Shown: positions 15,007 through 22,285 of the stretch, piece by piece | How the letters are laid out: each line of letters begins with the position of its first letter | How positions within the stretch are numbered: the first letter of the stretch is position 1 | DNA from: Bacteriovoracaceae bacterium | GTDB taxonomy: Bacteria; Bdellovibrionota; Bacteriovoracia; Bacteriovoracales; Bacteriovoracaceae | Direction of reading: 5' to 3' | Assembly (NCBI GenBank): GCA_947448095.1 | Contig: CANFNN010000014.1 | Span: 1 to 22,285 of the forward strand | Length of the DNA: 22,285 bases | Position numbers and translations under genes: made by a program | Notes under the pieces: model-generated | Told to the model about the DNA's origin: nothing | The model's database searches: none | What the model saw: only the letters and a program-made list of their open reading frames with translations

Positions 15007-18000
15007 GTGCTAAGCTCCAGGGGTGCGCCGTGCCTCATTGTATTGACGGCCACTGATCTAGTCCAAACGAAGAGGTCTAGAATCGAAGAAGCGCCAAGAA
15101 AAATATGGCCATCATTTTCGGACAGAATTAAGCGCATATTTGATTCAAGAGATTGGCCATCCAGAATGTGCTGATAGAGTTCTGAATGATAGTTAGAGTA
15201 ATGGCCGGCATAGACGTAGCTGTATCCTGGACCTTCCAGAAGTTGTGTAACATCCGAATCATTTACTAGTGAAATATCGAGATTAGACTTTGAGAAGCCT
15301 GCTTTCCAGGCAAGATCCAAGATCCCTTTCCATGTTGAATAAGCTTCTTGAGTTGTACAAGCAATAGAAATGCCAGAGCCTAGTGACAGAGCACCCATTA
15401 AATAACTAATTGATTTGAAACTTGGTGTAGGAGAAACCATGACAAAAAGCCCTGCTTCTTTGACCAGAGATTTATCATTATAACTAAGCTGACCCGGAAT
15501 CACGTGATTAAGATGCTTACTCGTTAAATATGAGGCAAGGTTCAATTTAATCCAACTTATCAACTGTGCAACTTCCGCCTTTTCCCTTTCATTAATCACA
15601 CCCATAAATAGCTCGTATTGATTCATGAATTCGTGAGAGAAATTCTCAAACCGAGAAAGTCGTCCGGGGATACTAATCAAAGAGGGTTTTGGCACATGAA
15701 GTTTATAGCCTGAAGAAGGTGCCCACTTACCTTGATGTGGATTCACTTCAAGATGACTAAGAGGAAAATGAAACTGCAGTAGATAATCACTTCCCCCGGC
15801 CTTAGGCCCAGTTCCTGATAGTTTGAATCCGCCAAATGGCTCTATCGCAACTCTTGCGCCTGTATTGGGACGATTGATGTAGAGATTTCCCGCTCTCAGA
15901 AATCTGAGAAGAAAATCAATATCATCTTGGGACTGCGAATACACTCCCCCCGTCAAGGCATACTCTGTAGCATTAAAAAGCTCTACCGCCTCCATCAGGG
16001 ATTCAAATTCAATAATGTGAATAACTGGACCAAATATTTCTTTTTGCGCCCAAGAGTCTTTTTTTCGGGCCTGATGAATTGGGATTTCAAGTACCACTGG
16101 ACCAACACAAAAGCCTGCCAGTTTTTCAAAAGATCGATCAATGACAATTTGACCATGATTACGAATAACTTCATCTTTAGCTTCTGCGACAATTTTACGA
16201 ACACGTACCTGATCACTTTCAGTGGCCAAGGGATTGACAGAGGTTGCCGGGTCTAGACTGGAGCCAACTTTAAGATCTCGTACCGCCTCTTTAAGACGCT
16301 GGACAAGAGCTTCTTTGACTTCCTTATGGACAATCACTCTAGAAGCAGCAGAACACTTCTGACCTGCATGACCAAAAGCCGCATACAAAATGCCCGAAAT
16401 AGTCTCGTCTAGTTCACAATTGTTCGTCACAATAATGGCATTTTTTCCGCCCATCTCCGTGATAACTTTTTTCTGCATTGGAAATTGGTGATGATAATGC
16501 TGAATCAGCTTGCCGCCAGCTGTACGGTAGATCCATTGTCCAACACCTTTAGAGCCGGTAAAAACAATACCTGCAACTCTGTTATGCTTCACTAGTGGCG
16601 CACCAACAACTTCCCCCTCACCCTGAAGAAGAATTAAAATATTTTCAGGCACCCCTGCTTCAATTAAAAGTTTATAAAGTTCAAGTCCAATCAAGGGAGT
16701 TTGTTCAGCAGGTTTAAGAATAACTGCATTACCTGCCAAAAGCGGAGCAACAGTCATGCCGCAAGGAATTGCCAGAGGAAAGTTCCAGGGAGCTATGACT
16801 CCAAACACTCCCCGGTTGGTAAGTTTTTGCTGACTCAGCTGAAGTTGAATTTCCTGTCTGGCATAGTAATTAATAAAATCGATTGCTTCATCAACATCAC
16901 CAAGGGCTTCACTTCTGGTCTTTCCGGCCTCGAACATCATAAGGGCGGCCAGCTTATTTCTGCGAATAAGCATTAAATCAGCAGCTTTTAGTAAAATAGA
17001 AACCCGGTAAAGGCAAAGGGACTGTTTACTCCACCAGCTCGACGTTAAAGCAAGCTCGGCTTTAGAAATAGCGGACCAAGCATCTTCGGTGCTATTTTCT
17101 TGGTAAACACCAAGAATAAGGTCTGGTCGAGAACTGCAGAGAACTTTCTTTAATGAAGAAGTAGACCACTCATTTTGATGGGCGAGAAAATAGGCTTCAA
17201 GAGATTTTATCTCCGCTTCGAGATCAAAAAGTTCATTTTCTTTAAATAACTGCAGAGGTCTAACGGAATTAAAATCACTCTTCAGTTGAGTTACAAAAGA
17301 ATCAAAGTGAAGCGAGGAAGAATTCTTTTTTTGAACGTGAACATCAACAGGCGAAATGAGTCCTGCTGCTTTTTGATGCGAGCGCATGATAGATAAGATT
17401 CCGACTTGAGAGGAGTTCTCCATGATTCGTCTTACAAGATAGGCCATTCCAACTAAAAGATTTCCAATAGGCATATAATTTCGTGTCGGCCAGCCCATAT
17501 TTGCAAGCCCATGAGACAATGCCTCATAAGTCATATGGAGACATTGATGCTCAATAACGGGAGCGTTAGGAAATTTAATTTTTCGGAGAGCTTCACAAAA
17601 GGCATGATCTTGAAGGTTATGAGACCCAACTGCTAGCTGAATCCACTGCCCATTTTGAAGGGCGAGATGAATTAATTGTCTAAAATGAAGATCTGATTCT
17701 TCCTTATTAAGAAACTGAGGAGGAATAAATTGATGGGCTTCTCCCTCAATTGTTTCGGCATCCCAATAGGCACCTTTAACTAGTCGAATGGGCATGCGAA
17801 GATTTCTGCTCTTAGCAAGATTTATCACATCTAATAAGTGACTCGCACCATCTCTTAAATACGCCTGAACAACAATTCCCGTCTGGTCATACTTCTGGAG
17901 TTCGGGAGTCTCATGGAGAACTTTACTAAAAATTTTCAGTACCGAATTTCGATAATGATAGTGTTCAGCATCTACGTTAATAAAAACTTCTTCACGCTCT

Positions 18001-19181
18001 GCTTCTTGAAGAATACGTTTTAATCGTGGGCCGACTTTGGCAAAAGTGGCATCAAAAGCATGGGGTTTGAAATCATGCCCCAGAGCACTGACTTTAATTG
18101 AGACATGGGCACAAAGAATGCCTGCAGAGTTTCTTTCCCCCTTAGGAATGTGTTGCTTCATTCCATGGATCAGTTGCAGCACCTTTTCAAAATATTCATC
18201 GGCCTCTTTTGAGCTTACTACCAACTCACCCAGCTGATCTAAAGTAGCTTCCCTTCGAGAATGCCTAAGATCTCGAAGAGACTTATTTGAAGAAGAAATA
18301 TTTTCGCCAGCAATAAACCTTTTGGCCATCGCTCTTACTATTTGACGAACAAATGAGGCGAGCAGTTTTGCTGGAACAAAACCAGATACAAAAGCTGCTG
18401 CAGAAAAGGAAAAAGATAAATAGAGTGGTAAAATCCGAGAGCCACGTTTTTTATTCTTTGAAAGTAGTTCCGAATCCTGTTTGAGACGTCGCAAACTTTC
18501 AAGTAAGTTGCGTTTTACTTCTGATCCTGAGCAGTCATGATCAAGTGAGGGCAACAGAGCTAAGAATTTAAGCAAGTGAACTCGAATTAAATCATACTGT
18601 GCAACGAGTGTTAGTCCAAAATCAGAAACTCTTTCAAATATGCTTGAATTATACTCTGCGACTTTTTTTACCAACTGCTTAAGAACTAATTGAGTTTCAT
18701 CGTTGACCTCAACCCAATCAGCCGTTTTTAGAAAAGAGGGTAGATTTTGATTCACTGAAACCCATTCAATCTCAGACGGAAACTGAGACGAAGAAATTGT
18801 TGAAATTTTTTCAATATGATCTTTTAAAGTCAGAAAATGTTTATCTACATCCTGATCGTTTATTGCGGGAGCAAAATCATTGAGTTTTAAGAGCGCAAGC
18901 TCGCGTGACAATCTTCGAGTTCCTATATAGAGAGATTTTTCTTCGGGTCTAACAGCACACAAAAAAGGATATGCCCCAAGAACGACTTCACGGCGAAAGC
19001 CCTTTTGAGATTTTTGAGTGACACAAAAATCGATTAACTTCTGTATATCGGCCTTGAGTACACCTTCATCAAAAATTAATGACTCAAACTCTTCATAAAA
19101 TGAAACTGACCAGTCGTTTGAGTTCTTTCTCTTAACGACAGGGACTCCGATTAGACCAGGCAAACTCAAAGGGTTAGTCAC
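15003..19181 (-). CDS. putA: Bifunctional proline dehydrogenase/P5C dehydrogenase
   Basis: A protein of 1392 residues. It oxidises proline to P5C (FAD) and then to glutamate (NAD+). The proline dehydrogenase barrel spans ~300-615 with RLVKGAYWD (~466-474) and LVRRIMENS (~583-591). The aldehyde dehydrogenase half (~700-1140) has PWNFPL, catalytic Glu909 (EMGGKN) and Cys943 (GQKCSAA), and ends with EPFGGFKLSGTGPKAGG; its INRPNTGARV wording recalls RocA-type P5C dehydrogenases. The final ~240 residues resemble the inactive ALDH-like C-terminal domain of long PutAs (ending NTMRHGAPLEL). There is no N-terminal DNA-binding domain, so it is not a self-repressor. GTG 19181 is chosen: GGAGG lies 6 bases upstream; an in-frame TTG at 19196 overlaps that site. 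Confidence 0.94.
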   Translation of the reverse strand: MTNPLSLPGLIGVPVVKRKNSNDWSVSFYEEFESLIFDEGVLKADIQKLIDFCVTQKSQKGFRREVVLGAYPFLCAVRPEEKSLYIGTRRLSRELALLKLNDFAPAINDQDVDKHFLTLKDHIEKISTISSSQFPSEIEWVSVNQNLPSFLKTADWVEVNDETQLVLKQLVKKVAEYNSSIFERVSDFGLTLVAQYDLIRVHLLKFLALLPSLDHDCSGSEVKRNLLESLRRLKQDSELLSKNKKRGSRILPLYLSFSFSAAAFVSGFVPAKLLASFVRQIVRAMAKRFIAGENISSSNKSLRDLRHSRREATLDQLGELVVSSKEADEYFEKVLQLIHGMKQHIPKGERNSAGILCAHVSIKVSALGHDFKPHAFDATFAKVGPRLKRILQEAEREEVFINVDAEHYHYRNSVLKIFSKVLHETPELQKYDQTGIVVQAYLRDGASHLLDVINLAKSRNLRMPIRLVKGAYWDAETIEGEAHQFIPPQFLNKEESDLHFRQLIHLALQNGQWIQLAVGSHNLQDHAFCEALRKIKFPNAPVIEHQCLHMTYEALSHGLANMGWPTRNYMPIGNLLVGMAYLVRRIMENSSQVGILSIMRSHQKAAGLISPVDVHVQKKNSSSLHFDSFVTQLKSDFNSVRPLQLFKENELFDLEAEIKSLEAYFLAHQNEWSTSSLKKVLCSSRPDLILGVYQENSTEDAWSAISKAELALTSSWWSKQSLCLYRVSILLKAADLMLIRRNKLAALMMFEAGKTRSEALGDVDEAIDFINYYARQEIQLQLSQQKLTNRGVFGVIAPWNFPLAIPCGMTVAPLLAGNAVILKPAEQTPLIGLELYKLLIEAGVPENILILLQGEGEVVGAPLVKHNRVAGIVFTGSKGVGQWIYRTAGGKLIQHYHHQFPMQKKVITEMGGKNAIIVTNNCELDETISGILYAAFGHAGQKCSAASRVIVHKEVKEALVQRLKEAVRDLKVGSSLDPATSVNPLATESDQVRVRKIVAEAKDEVIRNHGQIVIDRSFEKLAGFCVGPVVLEIPIHQARKKDSWAQKEIFGPVIHIIEFESLMEAVELFNATEYALTGGVYSQSQDDIDFLLRFLRAGNLYINRPNTGARVAIEPFGGFKLSGTGPKAGGSDYLLQFHFPLSHLEVNPHQGKWAPSSGYKLHVPKPSLISIPGRLSRFENFSHEFMNQYELFMGVINEREKAEVAQLISWIKLNLASYLTSKHLNHVIPGQLSYNDKSLVKEAGLFVMVSPTPSFKSISYLMGALSLGSGISIACTTQEAYSTWKGILDLAWKAGFSKSNLDISLVNDSDVTQLLEGPGYSYVYAGHYSNYHSELYQHILDGQSLESNMRLILSENDGHIFLGASSILDLFVWTRSVAVNTMRHGAPLELST

Positions 19182-19187
19182 AAAAAT

Positions 19188-19192
19188 CCTCC
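19188..19192 (-). promoter_or_regulatory. GGAGG ribosome binding site fixing the putA start
   Basis: GGAGG on the minus strand, six bases before GTG 19181. It sets a start five codons downstream of the longest open frame. Confidence 0.75.
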
Positions 19193-19247
19193 ACAAAATG
19201 AATGGTTAAGTTTTACCTCTAAAAATGCAAATCGTCTTCACTCAAAA

Positions 19248-19283
19248 TTGACGTGTCTACACAATGAAGACTAGAATGTTTAT
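19248..19283 (+). promoter_or_regulatory. Strong sigma-70-like promoter ending at an ATG (leaderless candidate)
   Basis: TTGACG (19248-19253, 5/6), 18 bases, TAGAAT (19272-19277, 5/6). The -10 ends 6 bases before ATG 19284, and its TAG is an in-frame stop. No Shine-Dalgarno. The predicted transcription start coincides with the ATG. Confidence 0.55.
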
Positions 19284-20426
19284 ATGATGCGCATTGGATA
19301 CCTTTTTATTTTTCTTAGCTTCACTATTTCAACCTCCTCATGGGGCAAATACACGTTGCCAGATCTCGAAGTTCTGGCCCAAGAAGAAAATTTCACAGAA
19401 TTCTTTAACCACGCCCTCGACATTCGCCCAATTGAAAGAAAAGAGTCTTGGCGAGGGATGGTAACCAAGATGGCAGACGGTTACGCCCGTCGGATTTTGG
19501 CAAAAAATGAAGTCAAAAAAGTTGATTTTTCTAAGATTGAATCCCTCTACTCTTGGCCCAGCTTAAAGACGGATGAAGTATTCAAGCTACACCGTCAGGA
19601 AATAGGCCTACGTTACCTAAAAAATTGCTTAAAACAGACTGAGCCATGCTGGAGCACTGTTCAATCTTTTTGGGAAGTTGACAAAAACGATCCTGAAGTC
19701 GCTTTCAAATTGGCGGAATTAACCATCAATTACCCCGGTAAATCACTTTCAACCTGGGGTTATCTGGATGTGGCCTTGAAAAGTTCTTTAAGTGAATTTT
19801 ATTGTAAAAAGGACTTCGTTTTACAATCACTCTGGGAAAAATTTGAAATTGACTACATTAGACTTGGAACAAAAGGTAACCTTCTTAAAAAAATCGACGA
19901 AACTGTTCATCCAGATTGTCTGATTTCTCTCAACCAATGGACGCTCAATAAATTAAACAAACCTGATAAATCTATCGATCGAGAACTTGCCTACCAGATC
20001 TTGGAAGCTCAAGGCAAAACGACTCCGGCACTGAGTGACTTTTTTTTCACTGTCTATTTGCTTGAAAGCCCCTCTCAAGGTGAACTGTTTAATTACGCAT
20101 GGAATAGACTAACCGAGCTAAGCAAGTCAATAAATCGCAGAGACGCGGTGATAAGCAAGATCAAAACTCTAGACCCCTTGCCCGATCAAGTTTTTGCTTC
20201 CATGGATGAATTAAAAAAACGGGCCATACTAGGTCATTTTAAAAATAATTTTCCAGAATATTTATATTTCTACACTGATCAGTGCCTGCTCTTTTACGGC
20301 GGAAAAAACATTTTTCCAAACGGTAATCCAACCATGCGGTGCCAGAACTTAATGGGTTTGGAAGAAGCTGGGAAGCTGTTGGGAACTGATAAGGTCGAAA
20401 AATACTTTAAAGTCCGCTCAATTTAG
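19284..20426 (+). CDS. Exported protein of unknown function
   Basis: A 380-residue protein with a signal peptide (basic start, hydrophobic core FLFIF-like region at ~6-15, probable cleavage after SSWG near residue 21; no lipobox). The mature part is mostly helical with scattered Cys and Trp, possibly a helical-repeat fold; I do not recognise it. A second ATG follows at 19287. It is a single-gene unit divergent from putA. Its TAG lies 5 bases from the stop of the convergent SWIB gene. The promoter suggests a leaderless mRNA. Confidence 0.75.
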   Translation: MMRIGYLFIFLSFTISTSSWGKYTLPDLEVLAQEENFTEFFNHALDIRPIERKESWRGMVTKMADGYARRILAKNEVKKVDFSKIESLYSWPSLKTDEVFKLHRQEIGLRYLKNCLKQTEPCWSTVQSFWEVDKNDPEVAFKLAELTINYPGKSLSTWGYLDVALKSSLSEFYCKKDFVLQSLWEKFEIDYIRLGTKGNLLKKIDETVHPDCLISLNQWTLNKLNKPDKSIDRELAYQILEAQGKTTPALSDFFFTVYLLESPSQGELFNYAWNRLTELSKSINRRDAVISKIKTLDPLPDQVFASMDELKKRAILGHFKNNFPEYLYFYTDQCLLFYGGKNIFPNGNPTMRCQNLMGLEEAGKLLGTDKVEKYFKVRSI

Positions 20427-20431
20427 GGCAT

Positions 20432-20812
20432 TTATTTGAGGTGATTCGATATCAGCTTGGTCATTTCAAACATCGTCACTTGCTTCTTACCACCAAAAAC
20501 GGCTTTTAACTTTTCATCAGCATTAATAGCGCGACGGTTTTTAACATCCTGAAGATTATATTTCTTGATATATTGCCAAACCTTCTTAATCACCTCAGTT
20601 CGCGGAATGGGAGCAGATCCGACTATTTCGGCCAGCTCTTTTGAGGGAGTAAGAGGCTTCATAAATGCTGTATTGGGCTTTGAAACTGTTTTTTGTTTCG
20701 GAGCTGGTACTTTTTTGGTCGTGATCTTTTTAGTGGTAGTTTTTTTAGTGGCAGAAACTTTCTTAGTTGTGGTTTTTTTAGAAGCCGCTTTCTTGGTCGT
20801 CTTTTTCGCCAT
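20432..20812 (-). CDS. SWIB/MDM2-domain protein with histone-H1-like tail
   Basis: A 126-residue protein. Residues 1-48 are a Lys/Thr/Ala tail with repeated TTKK and SKKTTTKK-type units, like histone H1 tails and able to bind DNA non-specifically. Residues ~49-126 form a SWIB domain (FMKPLTPSKELAEIVG, then VIKKVWQYIKKYNLQD, AINADEKLKAVFG). Bacterial SWIB proteins are known from Chlamydia and several other phyla and are presumed chromatin- or topoisomerase-associated; the function is not firmly established. GGAGG lies 5 bases before the ATG. It follows the GNAT gene by 27 bases in the same direction and is likely cotranscribed. Confidence 0.88.
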   Translation of the reverse strand: MAKKTTKKAASKKTTTKKVSATKKTTTKKITTKKVPAPKQKTVSKPNTAFMKPLTPSKELAEIVGSAPIPRTEVIKKVWQYIKKYNLQDVKNRRAINADEKLKAVFGGKKQVTMFEMTKLISNHLK

Positions 20813-20839
20813 AAAACCCTCCGAGTCGAAGTCCCCTAA

Positions 20840-21292
20840 TTAGAGAACTTTGACCCATTCAATAATATTTTGATTGTTACCGAAGGCATTGCCTGTTCTT
20901 TTATAGCCATGACTTTCGTTCAGAGCAATCATGCGAAAGTTATCTACAGGACAATAGTTAATAACTTTACGGACGTTAAACTTCTCAGCTTCTTCTTCAT
21001 AGAAATTCTTAATTTGATGTGAGAATCCATTGCCTTGAAAAGCCATTTTGATAGGAGTATTCTTTGTGTGAAGGGTGTCGCCGTCACGTTTGACCAACAC
21101 GGCGGCAACGATTTCATCATCAGTAACAACCGAATATAACTTCCAACCTGTTTTGATTTCTTTTTTTATATTATCTAACGTCCAAGAAAAATCCTGAGTG
21201 TCAGTGAAAGCTTGAACATCAAACTTAGACAGATTAACAACTTCTTCTTCTTTTTTGGCCTCTTTAAAAACCAGTGAACCTTTATCTTCCAT
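20840..21292 (-). CDS. GNAT-family acetyltransferase-like protein
   Basis: A 150-residue protein. Acetyl-CoA-binding motif A is QGNGFS (86-91), in place of the usual R/Q-x-x-G-x-G/A, and the typical C-terminal part N-F-R-M-I-A-L-N-E-S-H-G-Y-K-R-T-G (118-134) is clear. The first ~30 residues are acidic and polar. Substrate unknown. It lies directly upstream of the Lys-rich SWIB gene, which makes lysine acetylation of that tail a tempting but unproven idea. A promoter is present upstream; GAAG 9 bases before the ATG is a weak ribosome binding site. Confidence 0.7.
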   Translation of the reverse strand: MEDKGSLVFKEAKKEEEVVNLSKFDVQAFTDTQDFSWTLDNIKKEIKTGWKLYSVVTDDEIVAAVLVKRDGDTLHTKNTPIKMAFQGNGFSHQIKNFYEEEAEKFNVRKVINYCPVDNFRMIALNESHGYKRTGNAFGNNQNIIEWVKVL

Positions 21293-21319
21293 ATTATTTT
21301 ACTTCTTTCATAATTTACA

Positions 21320-21348
21320 ATTTTAGACTTAAGCTATTGTATCGACAA
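21320..21348 (-). promoter_or_regulatory. Sigma-70-like promoter for the GNAT-SWIB operon
   Basis: TTGTCG (21348-21343, 4/6), 17 bases, TAAAAT (21325-21320, 5/6), on the minus strand, giving a leader of about 20 bases. An inverted repeat TATCGA (21340-21345) / TCGATA (21354-21359) overlaps the -35. Confidence 0.45.
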
Positions 21349-21389
21349 CGAAATCGATAAATCAAACATATTATTTAAGAGTTATTTAT

Positions 21390-22046
21390 TTAGCCTTCAG
21401 GAATGAAGTTTAAATTCTCTTCATTAAAGGTAGAAACCCCCAAAAGATGCAGTTCCTCAAACAAAGCTCGGTCACTTTCAGTATGGTAAGGCGCTTGGAT
21501 AAAGACGGTTAAATCGTCCACATCAACTAGCTCTGGCACCGGACTTCCCTGGTAGAGATCAAGAACTTCAAAAGAATTTAAAAAGGCTTTGAGTTCTCTT
21601 ATTTTAGCAACCAGCTTCAAGCCTCTAAATGGCCCATCTTTTGTAAGAAATTGATATTCTTGTGCCGCTTCCAGGGGACGAAAAGTCATTAACCACTGAA
21701 ACAGTTTGTTGAATTTTGACTCATCTAGTACACCTAAGTTTTCAATCGCAAATTCCGAATTCCGGTCCCTTAAAAAAGCCTCGCATTCACGCAAGGTCAA
21801 ATTTGAAAGTAACTTGATTGGCCGACCTTTCAATAAAGAAGAGACTGCTTCCAGCAAGACCTGCTCGTAGTCCTTGAGCTCACCAAAAAATGACAAAATT
21901 TTGACATTTTGCTCTTCTCTCTCAAGATTTACCCACAAAACAAAATCATCACTAGGATATTTTCTCATCTGGGGAAGTTGGGTTTGTTTTATCGCACTTG
22001 GAGCTAAAAGCAGACTCTTGGCCCGCTCCGACTTAATAACCACCAC
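21390..22046 (-). CDS. Protein of unknown function
   Basis: A protein of 218 residues without signal peptide or membrane helix. Residues ~50-100 (FFGELKDYEQVLLEAVSSLLKG, then LSNLTLRECEAFLRD) faintly recall the iron-sulfur scaffold (NifU/IscU) helix layout, but the cluster-binding Cys are absent, so I do not assign it. AGGAGG lies 4 bases before GTG 22046 and 7 bases before a second in-frame GTG at 22043; either may start it. It is divergent from the thiamine pyrophosphokinase-like gene and upstream of the GNAT gene (97-base gap with its own promoter). Confidence 0.65.
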   Translation of the reverse strand: MVVIKSERAKSLLLAPSAIKQTQLPQMRKYPSDDFVLWVNLEREEQNVKILSFFGELKDYEQVLLEAVSSLLKGRPIKLLSNLTLRECEAFLRDRNSEFAIENLGVLDESKFNKLFQWLMTFRPLEAAQEYQFLTKDGPFRGLKLVAKIRELKAFLNSFEVLDLYQGSPVPELVDVDDLTVFIQAPYHTESDRALFEELHLLGVSTFNEENLNFIPEG

Positions 22047-22075
22047 ACTCCCTCCTAGAAATTAAAACAATTAAG

Positions 22076-22088
22076 AGCTAATATAGCT
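22076..22088. promoter_or_regulatory. Small palindrome in a divergent promoter region
   Basis: AGCTA, ATA, TAGCT (22076-22088) sits midway between the unknown minus-strand gene and the thiamine pyrophosphokinase-like gene and overlaps a TATATT possible -10 of the former. A weak operator candidate. Confidence 0.25.
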
Positions 22089-22124
22089 TATTGAGAAATT
22101 AACTATAAGGGAAAACAATCAAGA

Positions 22125-22285
22125 ATGAAACTTCCTGTTTCTTTGACGCATTTTAAAGAATGGACTTTTGTTGGACCCATGGGACCTGTTTTACCATCCA
22201 ACATGGGCCATCAAGCAATTCTGGCCGTTGATGGTGGAGCGCGCTTTTGTTCTCATATGGATATCTGGGTAGGAGACGGCGATTC
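22125..22285 (+). CDS. Thiamine pyrophosphokinase-like protein, 3' truncated
   Basis: The frame runs from ATG 22125 off the right edge; 53 complete codons are visible. LAVDGGARF followed by DIWVGDGD matches the N-terminal signature of the thiamine pyrophosphokinase family (DGG, then GD-x-DS), which transfers diphosphate from ATP to thiamine. Only the first part is present, so substrate and completeness are unknown. AAGGG lies 13 bases upstream, too far for a strong ribosome binding site. Confidence 0.65.
   Translation, partial: MKLPVSLTHFKEWTFVGPMGPVLPSNMGHQAILAVDGGARFCSHMDIWVGDGD

Noticed and set aside
15927..16976. Several short frames within putA on both strands
   Set aside because: Shadows of a long conserved gene; no ribosome binding sites or similarity.
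20690..20810. Low-complexity T-rich repeats as a DNA repeat or CRISPR-like array
   Set aside because: The periodicity is explained by Lys/Thr codons of the SWIB tail; units are irregular with no spacers.
20565..20843. Plus-strand frame rich in Val/Phe opposite the SWIB gene
   Set aside because: It is the antisense shadow of the Lys-rich tail; no start signal and compositionally driven.

Overview
The window looks like chromosome from a low-GC, Gram-negative, motile bacterium, most plausibly of the Bdellovibrio/Bacteriovorax group (Bdellovibrionota). Clues are outer-membrane-type lipoproteins, chemotaxis-style signalling proteins with many degenerate domains, PilZ-like/receiver-like proteins, a SWIB protein with a lysine-rich tail, and very tight gene packing. 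The taxonomic placement is inference. I see no rRNA, tRNA, insertion sequence, CRISPR array, phage block or attachment site, and no gene-free stretch longer than 300 bases.

Layout. (1) 1-4052 is a signalling block: the end of a repeat-bearing, possibly GAF-like protein; a degenerate HD-GYP protein; an operon of CheY plus an Hpt-like protein whose phospho-histidine position reads Asp; a second degenerate HD-GYP protein; and a CheX phosphatase. (2) 4241-5469 holds a short-chain dehydrogenase facing a two-gene operon of small unknown proteins. (3) 5661-9321 is the common triad MoxR ATPase, DUF58 protein and TgpA-like transglutaminase, translationally coupled. (4) 9318-12345, minus strand, carries a winged-helix protein, a TrmK-type tRNA methyltransferase, a long protein with two receiver-like/PilZ-like modules, and a tiny membrane protein. 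(5) 12475-14243 encodes a polysaccharide deacetylase lipoprotein and a Cys-rich lipoprotein. (6) 14218-19181, minus strand, is a putA-proC operon with ATGA overlap. (7) 19284-22285 carries an exported unknown protein, a GNAT-SWIB pair, an unknown gene and the start of a thiamine pyrophosphokinase-like gene.

Two genome-style patterns stand out. First, several operon-leading genes without a Shine-Dalgarno have a -10 element 5-6 bases before the start codon, with an in-frame stop inside or beside it. This predicts leaderless mRNAs, while neighbouring genes have classic ribosome binding sites. Second, all six convergent gene pairs overlap or lie 5 bases apart, leaving no room for intrinsic terminators between them.

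I did not find an obviously new multi-gene defence or mobile system. The most novel-looking items are the duplicated receiver/PilZ-like protein, the degenerate phospho-signalling block, the repeated SDW motif in the left-edge protein, the leaderless pattern, and the putA-proC arrangement.
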